From positions 192,138-256,137 of the forward strand of contig MU119235.1 of the NCBI GenBank assembly GCA_014904845.1: a DNA stretch of 64,000 bases. Reading direction: 5' to 3'. The translations under genes and the position numbers were made by a program. A model generated the notes under the pieces. The model made no database searches. It was not told the origin of the DNA and was given only the letters and a program-made list of their open reading frames with translations. Position 1 is the first letter of the stretch. Every line of letters begins with the position of its first letter. Source of the stretch: Acephala macrosclerotiorum. Lineage: Eukaryota; Ascomycota; Leotiomycetes; Helotiales; Mollisiaceae. Shown here piece after piece: positions 24,430 to 34,591 of the stretch.

Positions 24430-25321
24430 GCTTTGCTATCTTTTCCAACTTGAAGCGTTAGCTGATCCTCCACAGCACAACTCCAGCCCACAGAAGAGCT
24501 ACCGCGAACTCTAAGAACCTTAAAAAGGAACGAGCATTATAAGCAAGCATGCTAATAATGCTTCATGTTGGAGTTGGTTTCCCCTCGGTATTTGTTCCTC
24601 GACATCTGCTTTATCCAACGCGGATGTTGAGACATTGGGCCAAATGCTCAAAGACCTCCGCAAGATCACGGAACAGCACCTCGGCATCTCAATTTACCTC
24701 GCTCTGGCAACCCCACCCTCGCCTACCTAGCCTAAGTCAAAACTTTTGCAACAAGCATTTCAAAACGTCGGTCTTGTAAACCTTGAAAGCTACAAATACT
24801 TCAGCCAAGTCCTCAAACTTTCTACCGCTTATGCGAGACAAGGTTACGGGTTATGCGAACACTAGACGGACACTAGAGCTTGCGAATAAGATGACTCGGA
24901 AATGGCTGAAGAAAATATATTTACAATCTCCTTCATAGATGCAAGTTCGACACTATCGAGTGGGAAGATGTCAGGTACTCGTTCGATGTAGGGTGCGAGA
25001 GGTATAAAGCCGGATTATACGAGACTGCCAAATCTGGGCATGAATTACTTCAAAAGTAACCTCAAGAACGTCCACTTCTAGCCTAGGGTCGGAGATTCAA
25101 TCACCGCTCACATGGCTATCTCAAGAATACCTCAACGAGTAATCTTGCTCGGTGATCAGACCTTGAATAGTGATTTCCTTCAGGCCGTTGAAGATGCTTT
25201 CATAGCAGTGGGAGCCTTAAATATCTTGGACCAAGTGCGAAATATCACCTATGATCCTTATAACATCAAGAATAACGAGGGCAGGACACAGGTCTCAGAG
25301 CAGGGAAGGACGGTGGCGTAA
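24430..25321 (+). pseudogene. Decayed Hsp70-like (actin-fold ATPase) gene fragment
   Basis: Scattered plus-strand frames follow the middle and C-terminal parts of a divergent fungal Hsp70-like ATPase family, interrupted by many stops. In order: DVETLGQMLKDLRKITEQHLG with ISIYLALATPPSPT (24,620-24,730); LLQQAFQNVGLVNLESY; YARQGYGLCEH followed by stops; ENIFTISFIDASSTLSSGKM; and ISRIPQRVILLGDQTLNSDF at 25,112-25,321, matching the family's late GD/GES nucleotide-fold strand. The recognition rests on order and pattern, not on a strong single motif. Its end overlaps the last exon of the minus-strand gene next door. Confidence 0.4.
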
Positions 25322-26754
25322 AGGTGAGTAATTTGCAGAGGCGCTGACGATTGATATGGGTCTCCTGGAATCGGAGTACGACGCCACGCATGTAGGAAGC
25401 TAGCTCAGTAATAGCATCAGATGAGGAAGGACTAAGCAGGAAGAGAGGTAGAAATAAACACTGCAGCAAATAAAACCCGACAGTGACCTCGACTGGATTG
25501 CCGTCTTGCACAAGCAAATCATGTATTTGAGAGTAAGATATATAGACGTTCTAAAGCTGCAACCAAATGGGAATGATACTTTACCTGGTATGGACCATGC
25601 TCTTTCATGTGAAGAAAATTATCTTCTCTCAGCTCAGTCATATCTCCTCTCGACCCCCGTTTCATAGCTAGGAACTCGAAATATGGCCTTTTACAAGTTG
25701 CAATTGTGATAAGCAGCTCGTTTGCACACATAGAGATCAGCCAGCGACTTAAGGCTACATTAGCAGAGTAAGTAAACATACGCAGAAGTAACCCACCGTT
25801 TCACAACCCAGGCACTGCCCTCATCATCAACTGGAAGCGTGCTCATGAAAGCGACCATCTGGGCAGCTTCTTGTAAACGAACTTCATCTGTTCGATGGCC
25901 CCTCTTAGCTTCTAGGAAGCCAATGATATCGGTACGGCAAGTCGGGCTTCTGACTTGCCGTCGACTCGAGCCTCATATGCTTTAAACCCGTCTAGGAGGA
26001 ATGTAAAGGCCAGTCGCCGTGGATCGATAGTACCTGAAATGCCTAAGTGCCAAGTAATAGGCAACATCAAGTTGATCAGACACTGGTTAACTGTTTGTTC
26101 ATCCTGTACATTGACTTTGGCCTGTGCATATTTGGCGGCAGATCCTTGGCCAGAAGGGGGTTCCTCAAGGGATTCAGATGTGTCAGGTGTAAATTCCAAG
26201 CCAAGCCGGTCGAAAGCTTCGTTGACGGAATAGGATATTTTCGTTGGTGTCTCAAAGGCATACTGTCGCGCTTGCTGCGATCGAGTTCTTGAGGCAGGTG
26301 ATGGAGAAAGGTCACAATATGTCACCGCGGACTCTCCAGTTTCCTCGTCTGTGTTATCCCGCTCGATGAGAGCTAGAAGACATAGAAATGGCCCAAAGCA
26401 CCCAGCCTGAGCAAAGTCATTCGCGGACCACGCTGCACCAGTTCTATCGGCGCTCAATCTTTCCAAAACTTGGTGTAATCCCTCGAAGTGCGGGCCACGT
26501 ATAGCTTTCCTGGCTTCTGTCTGTCGCGCTATAGGAAATAGTTCAAGATCTCTTATCCACAGCGTTTCGATGCCAGATGAACACGAGCGAACGACATTTC
26601 GTATACTAGTGTGAAGCACACGCAAAAGAATTGCGCTCTCGTACTTGAAATTGCTTCCACTCTCAAACTTCGCGATTTCGAGGTCCTTAGCTCCGAGATT
26701 GGCGTATATACGTGCCCAAGTTTGAACGTTGTGTGGAAGACTCGATGTTGGCAT
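25266..26754 (-). CDS. Fungal protein of unknown function
   Basis: Starts at the ATG at 26754 (MPTSSLPHNVQTWARIYANL); an upstream extension uses no better start. The main exon runs to about 25,930 and encodes helical sequence with FGPFLCLLALIERD and DPRRLAFTFLLDGFKAYEAR. The sense then moves to another frame (RGHRTDEVRLQEAAQMVAFM), requiring either a short weak intron or a 1-base lesion near 25,930-25,980, which I cannot settle. A clean intron follows (about 25,749-25,797) into RWLISMCANELL and a DNFLHMKEHGPYQ motif, then another intron and a last exon ending at 25,266. The LQEAAQM...MKEHGP layout occurs in an ascomycete family that may be a degenerate PD-(D/E)XK nuclease; that is inference. 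Confidence 0.6.
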
Positions 26755-27049
26755 GGTATCGCAAGCCACGGACAATAGTAGTAGCACCAAGCCGGAAGAG
26801 TGGAACATATATATCGATGGAGCTGGTGGGAGCGCAGGCAGGATGCATCAATACGCATCCCTGGCCTTTGCGGGCAGAGGAAACGTAAGGTTACGAGTAG
26901 GGCGCATATTGGGCAACCCCAACAACCGTTATTGACGGAATTAGCAATTACAACACAATACTAACCAAGTTAAAACTTGACATTTGTGATTGGGCGCTTC
27001 GCTTTGATATATCTACCAATTTTCCGAATTTTCCGAATTTTCCGAGCAC
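26755..27049. other. Intergenic with short tandem repeat
   Basis: Promoter region of the minus-strand gene. At 27,018-27,046 an ATTTTCCGA unit is repeated three times directly against the transposon's left end. Confidence 0.5.
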
Positions 27050-28505
27050 CACCAGGGGCTGCAGCATTTCGTGACACACCAAAAATGGCCCGTGCGCATT
27101 GTCAATAACCTCATTAATATACGTAAACAACTTTTTAAATCATTAATTATGGCACTACAACTACGTCCACGACTTCGTCCGAGCACTCCTGATCGCGAAA
27201 TCAAAACCAGAGAATATACTACTTTAAAGAAATCAAGTTTCTTTAGAGATTTCGATCGCGATGACCGCACAAAACCGTTTACTCGTATTTGCGAGCAAAC
27301 TAAAATATCCCGCGAAACAAACTATAGATGGCTACGAGAACGACGTAATATTGGGTCAGACGCGTGTCGTCGGAGTCGCAAGAGATCAAAGATATTTGGA
27401 CGAAAGTCTCGAGTCACGAAAGCGACGTGCCGATTTCTAGTTAGTAAACGAAATTTATTACGCGATCAATTACTCGAATGTTAAATCGAAGAGCACAATA
27501 TTTCCGCCAAAAAAAGAGCTTTGCAAATACAACTCAAGAAGCATACGAAAAACGCTTAGCGCTACAAAATGGTATACGTCAAGAAGAAAATCTCGCTTGC
27601 GAATAAGATCAAAAGAGAAACTTTTGGCAACGAACATAAGGGGAAGTTTGTGAAAGATTATTGGCATTTACATTTCTTTACAGACGAAGCACATGTTGAT
27701 TTATCATTGATGAAGACTAGAAGAATCTTGAGAGAAGAAGAGACGCGTATAGATTTGGATAATATTTAAGAAAAGCCAAAAAAGTAAAGCAATCAATTGC
27801 ACATTGCGGGATGGATCAATTGGTACGCTAAGTGCGAGAAACTGGAGTTCTATCACGACGAGAAAGATTATACGAAGCGGCCTAAGAGACTTAGGAAGCC
27901 TAGAAAAAGGAAATCCGAGTCTGAAGAGGAGTTCAATGACCGTTTGAAACAGTGGAATATCGATATGCTGCACTTCGTAGAAATCAAAGTCAAAAGCAAT
28001 TTTATGACCCAAAAGTACTACGTGGAGCGCCTATTGCCTGTTTACATAGCAACTATCAATTCCGCCTCTGAGCGCCACGATTTACCTTGGATTTTGCAAG
28101 AAGACAATGATTAGAGCCACGGGCACAAACTTTTTGCTGGGAAAACTATATTACTCGCTCAAACTATCCGAGACGAAGTTGGAATACGTTTTCATATTTA
28201 TTCTCTACAATCTTTAGATTTGAACCCGATTGAAGGGTATTGGTATATCTTAAAAGAGCGGATGCGCAAGAGACAGTAGGATACGCTAGACCAACTTAAA
28301 GAGGTTCTACAAGACGAATAGAGCAAGATCACAATAAAAGAAGTACGGACCAGAATAGTTGAGATACTAAAGAAGTGTGAACAAATCGCAAAGTTTGATA
28401 GAAAGCCTCTTAAGAGTGATTTGTGGTAGTTTAAAGAGTATATAGTGTATTTATAAAGTTTTTCGCTTAATTTTGGTGTGTCACGAAATGCTGCACCCCC
28501 TGGTG
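27050..28505 (+). mobile_element. Tc1/mariner-like DNA transposon, RIP-damaged
   Basis: Terminal inverted repeats of 35 bp at 27,050-27,084 and 28,471-28,505 differ at one base; each starts CACCAGGGG and contains GCAGCATTTCGTGACACACC. Total length 1,456 bp. Between them one frame encodes a decayed transposase. A TA target duplication is not visible; the flanks share only CAC, so the exact ends could be shifted by a few bases. Confidence 0.85.
27149..28430 (+). pseudogene. Decayed DDE transposase (Tc1/mariner type)
   Basis: One reading frame holds the whole protein from the ATG at 27,149. A helix-turn-helix-like N-terminus contains ICEQTKISRETNYRWLRERR. The catalytic blocks are HLHFFTDEAHVDLS (first Asp), DLPWILQEDND (second Asp) and SLDLNPIEGYW (Glu). 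The frame is never shifted. It is broken only by TAA and TAG codons, at about 27,481, 27,557, 27,767, 27,785, 28,112, 28,277 and 28,319. Each is explained by C-to-T at a CAA or CAG codon, the CpA preference of RIP. Not functional. Confidence 0.8.
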
Positions 28506-28593
28506 CACTTTGAAAGTTTGACCAAAATTTTGGTGTTCTTGACCAACGGTTGCTGGGTGGTGACGGTTACGAGGTTGGGTGTTACTTTATTTA
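28506..28593. other. Spacer between two transposons
   Basis: An 88-bp spacer between the Tc1-like and pogo-like elements, with no gene. Its last two bases form the left TA target site of the next element. Confidence 0.6.
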
Positions 28594-30377
28594 ACCGAAT
28601 TCCCGTGCCAAAGCACATCCCTGCCAAAAGCATACACCAAAAAAACTATCAAAATACTCTACTATGATCATTAAACAATGGCTAGAGCAGACAAATCAGC
28701 ACTTGTTACAGCCGCAGTAGATGCGTTTCAAAAAAGAGATTATACTTTATTTATTGCTGTAGTACATGCAAAAGGGGTGCACTCTACAGTTGTCTAGTGG
28801 CGCTTGAATGGTCTTACTAGAACTCGCCGGGAGGTCAACGCCTTCTATTACCAATGCCTCACTAATACCGAAGAAGAGCTGCTCATTGCTCGAATCAATA
28901 AGCTAATCAATCGAGAAATGCTTTCTACTAGTCAAATTGTCAAGAATTTAGTGGAGGAGATCAAAGGAAAAGAAGTGAAAAAGAATTAATCGATCGAATT
29001 TTGTAAGAGGCATAAACTCAGACTAAAAAGTGCGTATTTGCGTAATTTGGACAATTTGCGTGTATCTACAGAGTGTGTGCCTATGTTTATTTTGTTTTTT
29101 ACGCTGGTAATGTGTTTTAAATACTATTATTTTTTTATTTATTAAGAATTTAATTAATTAATTCGAAATGTTTAATTCGTTTAAATCATCGAAAAATACT
29201 ATATTACGATCGATAATATCTATAATTTCGACGAGAAAAGCTTTCTTATTAGTATGGCACGTACAATAAAAAGGATTATATCGTTAGAAGCATATAAATC
29301 GAGCAAAGTGACGAAGAATAAATAAGATAGAAACAAAAAGTTTATTTCTCTGTTAGTATGCGTTTTTACTATTAATCGAACTATATCTCTATTTCTTATT
29401 TACCGCGGTACTAACGACGATTTACAAGATATTTGAGTGAGGGATGTACGATCAAAAGATAGAATATTTTTTGATTCTTCGAAGAATGGATAAAGTAATA
29501 ATACAATTAGATTATTTTGATTTCAGAAAGTATTCGAACGATTTACTAAACTATTTAGTTCTAGGGCAAAACGACTGCTTATTGTAAATAACTACTTTTT
29601 ATATGTTAATATAGTTTTCGTTAAGTGAACAAACTAGTATAAAATCATTATTATGATTCTTTTTTTTTATACAATTTACCGATTGCAATTTTTGAATATA
29701 GACTTATTTTAGTTTCTCTTGATTGCTTATTCTATAGAGCTCGACAATTTGATAAACTAATCAATGGAAATAATTTTAACGCTTAAGCGTTTTTTTTATT
29801 CTTTGTTTAAGACTATTTGAGAAAAGTCTTTTACAGAAAAAAACATTTAGTATGTATTCGCGAAATCTAGTATTTGGTCTATAAATAGTGATATCGTAAT
29901 TTCTAAGTTTATTTAATCGAAGTAAACCGAAGAAAAGAACTTTGAAGTGCTCTTTAGTTCTCAAAACGGTATGGATATTTATTGCATGAAAAGAGGTTTC
30001 GATAAAGCTTTTTTAGAAGAGAAACTACAAAAAGTCGATGAGTTTCTCGATACTCTTGAGATTAGTACGCCATTTGCCAGTTTTCAAAAGAAGCAAAACA
30101 AAACTCCTAAGAGTTTGATAGTTACACTAAAAGTGTCGATACTTGACTTAGAGATAGTGCAGTTTAAGAAGGGAGAACGGTTTATAAGACTACTACAACG
30201 CTTTAAAAATACAAAATAAAGTTTATAATTATTTAGACTGATCAAATATCAAGTTGTCTTTTCAATTTCAAGTCAAAATAACGAGTGGTTGATTTATAAT
30301 AAAATTTTAAAGTTGGAGAGTGATATTTTAGTGGGATGTGCTTTTGATAGGGATGTGCTTTGGCACGGGAATTCGGT
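28594..30377 (+). mobile_element. Pogo/Fot1-like DNA transposon, RIP-degraded
   Basis: Inverted termini start ACCGAATTCCCGTGCCAAAG. About 29 bp are identical, then two transitions, then CAAAAGCA (28,594-28,632 and 30,339-30,377). TA flanks both ends (28,592-28,593 and 30,378-30,379), the target duplication of the Tc1/mariner/pogo superfamily. Length 1,784 bp. The interior is strongly AT-rich from about 29,090 on, as expected after RIP. Confidence 0.88.
28678..30220 (+). pseudogene. Decayed pogo-like transposase
   Basis: The ATG at 28,678 begins MARADKSALVTAAVDAFQKR. The frame continues through an in-frame TAG at about 28,796 into a CENP-B-type helix-turn-helix region (LSTSQIVKNLVEEI, then FCKRHKLRLKSAYLRNLDNLR). 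The catalytic part is not readable in the AT-rich middle. A C-terminal piece survives at about 29,947-30,219 (FQNGMDIYCMKRGFDK-like). Nonsense changes fit RIP. It resembles fungal Fot1/pogo DDE_1 transposases. Confidence 0.65.
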
Positions 30378-30485
30378 TATGCCTTCAATCTTATCATCAC
30401 GACACGAATGCCCCCCCATTGCACAGATCTCCCACGACCACCCGACATTCATCTCCGACTTGAGACGAATGGTCGTCTAACAAGA

Positions 30486-31381
30486 ATGCAGGCCCTCGCG
30501 CATCCCAGCACGTCTCGTTACCAATGTCTCCGCCAGATCTGGCGCTCGCTGAGCACTGGAAGCCTGATCATGGACAGCGAAATGGCAAATATTTTAGGGA
30601 TTACTATTCATTCGAGCGGCGGAGAGGAGCGCGCCAAAAGACCGTTGTCAGTTTCACCGATACCGTCTGATTGTACTTCCTCCGTGTATATCGAAAGCCT
30701 CGCCATTGCCGCCGGTCTCCGCGACTCCATGCTCGCATTCTCCAGCCAAGGAATGAGTAAGCTTTCAGAATGGCCGTATGTTCAACTGTGCCTGCCAACT
30801 TAATAGTACAAGATCTTCTAATCTAACGGCTACTGTTACAGGAACTCGTGCCGAGTCTGGGATCCATATTGGGGCTTCACAGCCATTATGACGACCGAGG
30901 ATCCGGCTACGGCTCTTGCTATTACAGTACACTCGTGCACCGCCTCTAAGACAGAGATATTGACAACCGAGTTCGTTGCTTGTTACCTTGTTGCTGATAT
31001 TGCCTGGCAAAACAAGACCGTTCGAAAAGACTTCGAGAATACGACACGGACCCAGCAGCGCCTCCAGCGAGAGGCGAAGGAGAGTATCGAGTGTGAACCT
31101 AAGCCAGCTCTACCACGATTAACTGTTAGTTGCAGCATGTACTCGACGATGGCATTATACTAATTTCTACCTGGCAGATCCGGATCATCTCCATACATAG
31201 GCGGAATATCCGAATCATAAACACGACCTTCACTGAAGAATATCATAAATCATTAAGCAAGGCTGGTCAAACGAGCCCGAGCAACCTTCATGTCTCTATC
31301 GAATCGCTTCCAGCAGTCGGATACGACGACGCTCAAATCACTCACGTGGCACGGAAACTGATGATGAATACATCTCCTTGA
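30486..31381 (+). CDS. Small three-exon hypothetical protein
   Basis: Exons 30486-30775, 30842-31124 and 31178-31381 give 258 residues with matching phases; both introns are GT-AG and 53-66 nt. An alternative start is the ATG at 30,570. The protein has no signal peptide or clear domain. It contains GITIHSSGGEERAK, WDPYWGFTAIMTTEDPATAL and a charged helical segment TTRTQQRLQREAKESIE. The coding start lies about 110 bases after the right end of the pogo-like element, so the promoter or a former 5' exon may have been displaced by that insertion. I do not recognise the family. Confidence 0.6.
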
Positions 31382-32843
31382 ACACCCAAAGAGGCGGATG
31401 GTATCCGTGATAGCCAGGCAAGGGTACAAGGCACTGACATGGACTCTAGTTGGAACGTAGTACCAATTAGATGTGGGATAGACTATATCGGAATATCATT
31501 CTCATCCCAGTTGTCATCAGCCCGTTTCCTAACGCAAGTCTTCACACAAACCACCAATTCGCACATCTTCTGACGCACGTAGGTATGAGCCTTTTTCGGC
31601 TCTCGATTATTGGACGCCAGGTGCTTGCTTTTCTGTACTACAGTGGGTATGTGCAGAGCGTTAGCTTCGTGCTTCGCATGCGCACGGCGTCGTGATCAGA
31701 AGGATGGTGAGTTAGACGGCACCACAATGGATCTGATAGAGCGAAGGGACACTCAATTGTCTGTTTATCCTCGCAGCTCTTCCACTCGAGTAGAATAATA
31801 CTTAGTCCTATGAAACATGCCCTATTGGCAAAAGCTTATTAAATATTATAACTTCGAGATCAAATATTCAAGCAAAGCCTATATATAGGACTATAATCTT
31901 CGGACTTACTAAACTTAAACTAATGTTCAATGGATTTCCAATCTATTACACCCTCTTATCAATCGACTTTTCCAATTCAAGATCAGCTTGGGCATCATCT
32001 GTAAGTGGCATAACATACCAATAAGCCAAACGAAGAGATTTGGAAGCTCGACTGACCCTATATCTCTCAGCTCTTCCGTCGATACAGTGCCCAGGCCAGA
32101 AGCACTTACCCATTGCTGGCACACAATTCCCGACTGAGCTTTGGCAGTCTTGACCAGTTGTCCGAAAGCTAGAGCTCCTGGGCTGTCAGGAGCACCCTGA
32201 CACCAGCGAGATTACCCACCTTTCACGTGAAAGATGAGAGTTTCGGTGATAGCCTGTTCGGACGCCATTCTTCTCATTTGCGATTCAGTACTGTTGGTGT
32301 AAATGAATTTTGAATCAAAGGAAAGGGATAAGTGTTGGCAGCAATGATGGCTGATATCGTGGAAGAATGAGAGCTGGTGGGAGGAAGAGCTGAGCCAACT
32401 CGGTGGGGTGAGCCTCGCTTGCATTTAAGGGGATGGAGAGGGGGTTTTAGGGAGACCTCGCTTCGAGACGGTCCCTGAAAAGCCCTGTCAGCGCTAGAAT
32501 AATTAGGGTGATGCAAGACGCTGGCCGTAGTTTCATTTCTGGACTCACTCAAACTCAATTTTGTCCTCATCTTCTCCTTCTTACGATTCATGAGCACCTT
32601 GTGCTCGACTTCCAACATTGTGATTCACGATGAGATTCTGTTTTCCTCCAGATCGTCTAGCATTCTCCACGAATTTCATTTCAGAGATTGAGGATGTTGC
32701 GAGGCGCGAAGTGCCCGCACGATGACCACCCCCGATGCAAAATGACTTGATTTGTAACTTGAGAAATTCACTTTACAGCATCATGAAGTGATGTAAAATC
32801 ATTAAATATGCAGAATCTCCTGCTGTGTTGCATTCGATTCTTG
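31382..32843. other. Intergenic, no supported gene
   Basis: About 1.46 kb. Several short frames exist on both strands (31,471-31,798; 31,927-32,124; 32,212-32,618), but none shows a domain, consistent splice pattern or conserved motif. Confidence 0.35.
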
Positions 32844-33990
32844 TTATGAAGCAGCCTTCAAAGCACGAAGCTTGTCGTTCAACTCACTCAATTGTACTTT
32901 GAAATTCTGATCCTGCTTCTCCCTCTCTTTCGCCAATGCCTCGAGACGTGCTTCATTCTTCTTATCCTGTTCCTTTTGTTCCTGTCGTATAATTTCTTGC
33001 TCTGCAGTTATCTCCTCCAACGTCTTGTTCACGATCTTTCTTTCTAGATGAAGCGTCAATATCTTCTCGAGTGACGATCGTGTTATCTTCTTGCGCGCCT
33101 GCGCTTCAACATCCGACATCTTCTCGAGACTTTGACGTTGCAGCTCAGCAATCTCCTGACTTACGGCTGATGCAGCAGCAGTCTCGGCCAAAGTTTTCCC
33201 CTCGAATAACTCCTGCTGAATCCTCATAACGGTCGGCTGCTTCCCCGCAAAGCGTGAGAGAAGCTCCAGATTCTCGTCTCGGTTGGACGTTATCCTCACA
33301 GAGTCACAACCCTGCTCATGCATATCTTTGAAGAATCCTTCGGAGTGTAGCAGCTCCTCTTCCCTCGCTGCACCTTGTTCCTCACTTACTACATCCCAGA
33401 ACGTGGTACCGATTATGACATTCTTCATGAAATCCTCGCCGCATAACTTTCGAAACATCCTCAAGTTGCGCAGTGTGGCTCCTCCAACTTTGGTATCGGA
33501 TATTCTGTGTAGGTAGATAATGCCGCTGATCTTTTTGCCGTCTCGAAATGATCCGAAAAGCCAGTCGGCGAGCTCCTTAAGAATGTCGTTGTCGGAACGG
33601 TAAGTATCGTTAAAGCCTGGTGTATCAACAATCGAGTACTTCCTGCCCGCATGTTCGAATTTGAAGGATTGGACATCTTGGGTTACTAAGTAGTCCTCAG
33701 CTCCTGCAATTTTGGTATCGAAGTGAAGAAGACATACCAGATCGCAGACCGTCGCCTACAATCACTTTATCATTTGCTGTCAGTCTGCGAATGAAGGAAC
33801 TTTTTCCTGCTCCTGTTATGCCCATCACAGCCACTACAACTTCCGGAGCGACTCTCCGTCGTCTCGGCTGCTGGAAACCAGGAGATGGAGGATTCGTTGT
33901 ACTTTGGTGTTTCTGTAACTCCTGCAGAATCGTTGACAACTTGGGCCCAATCTGGGATCGTCGACGAGGCGTTTGATCTTCTCCTTCCAT
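32844..33990 (-). CDS. AIG1/GIMAP-like GTPase, paralogue 1
   Basis: Two exons on the minus strand, 33990-33738 and 33685-32844; 364 residues. The P-loop GITGAGKSS is at about residues 57-65. Splicing produces GLRSVTQDVQSFKFEHAG, the segment that normally precedes the G3 motif, and DTPGFNDT follows. Then come IIYLHRISDTK and a helical, coiled-coil C-terminus (EAQARKKITRSS; long Lys/Glu/Gln runs) ending LNDKLRALKAAS. The layout, a septin/AIG1-type G domain plus coiled coil, matches fungal relatives of the GIMAP/IAN GTPases, which act on membranes and in immunity in plants and animals; the fungal role is unknown. Its closest look-alike is the divergent gene at 34,592-36,474. Confidence 0.88.
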
Positions 33991-34591
33991 GGCGAGGGCG
34001 AAGTTGTAAACTCGATTTTTTTTTCGTGCTTGGAGTTAAAGGCTTAGAGATCAAGCCTTTGGAAGTACAGAATATAATTATTGCTGGAGTCATCCTGTTT
34101 TCCTTTCACGCCTCACCAGCCACCAGAGCGAATCTCGAAGCACTGAAGCGCAGGGGTGACACCACCATCAGATCTCAACCCAGATGATGTGTTGTCCATC
34201 CTGGCTCCATCACCTGCATCACAACGCATGGACCAACACGAGTTGGCTGCTGGATGGGTTATTTTACAGATCTTTTGAGCCACGTCGCCACTCTGAGATG
34301 TGTTGGATAATCTTCCCCGTACATGCATAATCGTCCCATCTTCTCTGTTCCCTGTCAAATAAAGTTTTAGCAACAGAAAGCTCACTCGCAACTACACTTG
34401 GGATGCTGAAGCCCGGTATCACGCACCTTCGCGCATTCACATCTGAATCTTAAACATCCGCGATATTTAATGCTCCCATCTCCTTCTACAAACCCCCTCT
34501 TTTTTTTTTTTTTTTGGACCGATTTATAGAAGCCACTTCGTTAAGCACGTGAATCCATCTCTATGGTTAACCCACAGAGAGCCTATCCAAC
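33991..34591. promoter_or_regulatory. Shared upstream region of the two GTPase genes
   Basis: 600 bases separate the start codons of the two divergent GTPase paralogues. A run of T occurs at 34,500-34,515. No other gene is supported. It must contain both promoters. Confidence 0.5.

Noticed and set aside
31471..32618. Several short frames on both strands
   Set aside because: No motif, no consistent splice structure; treated as intergenic.
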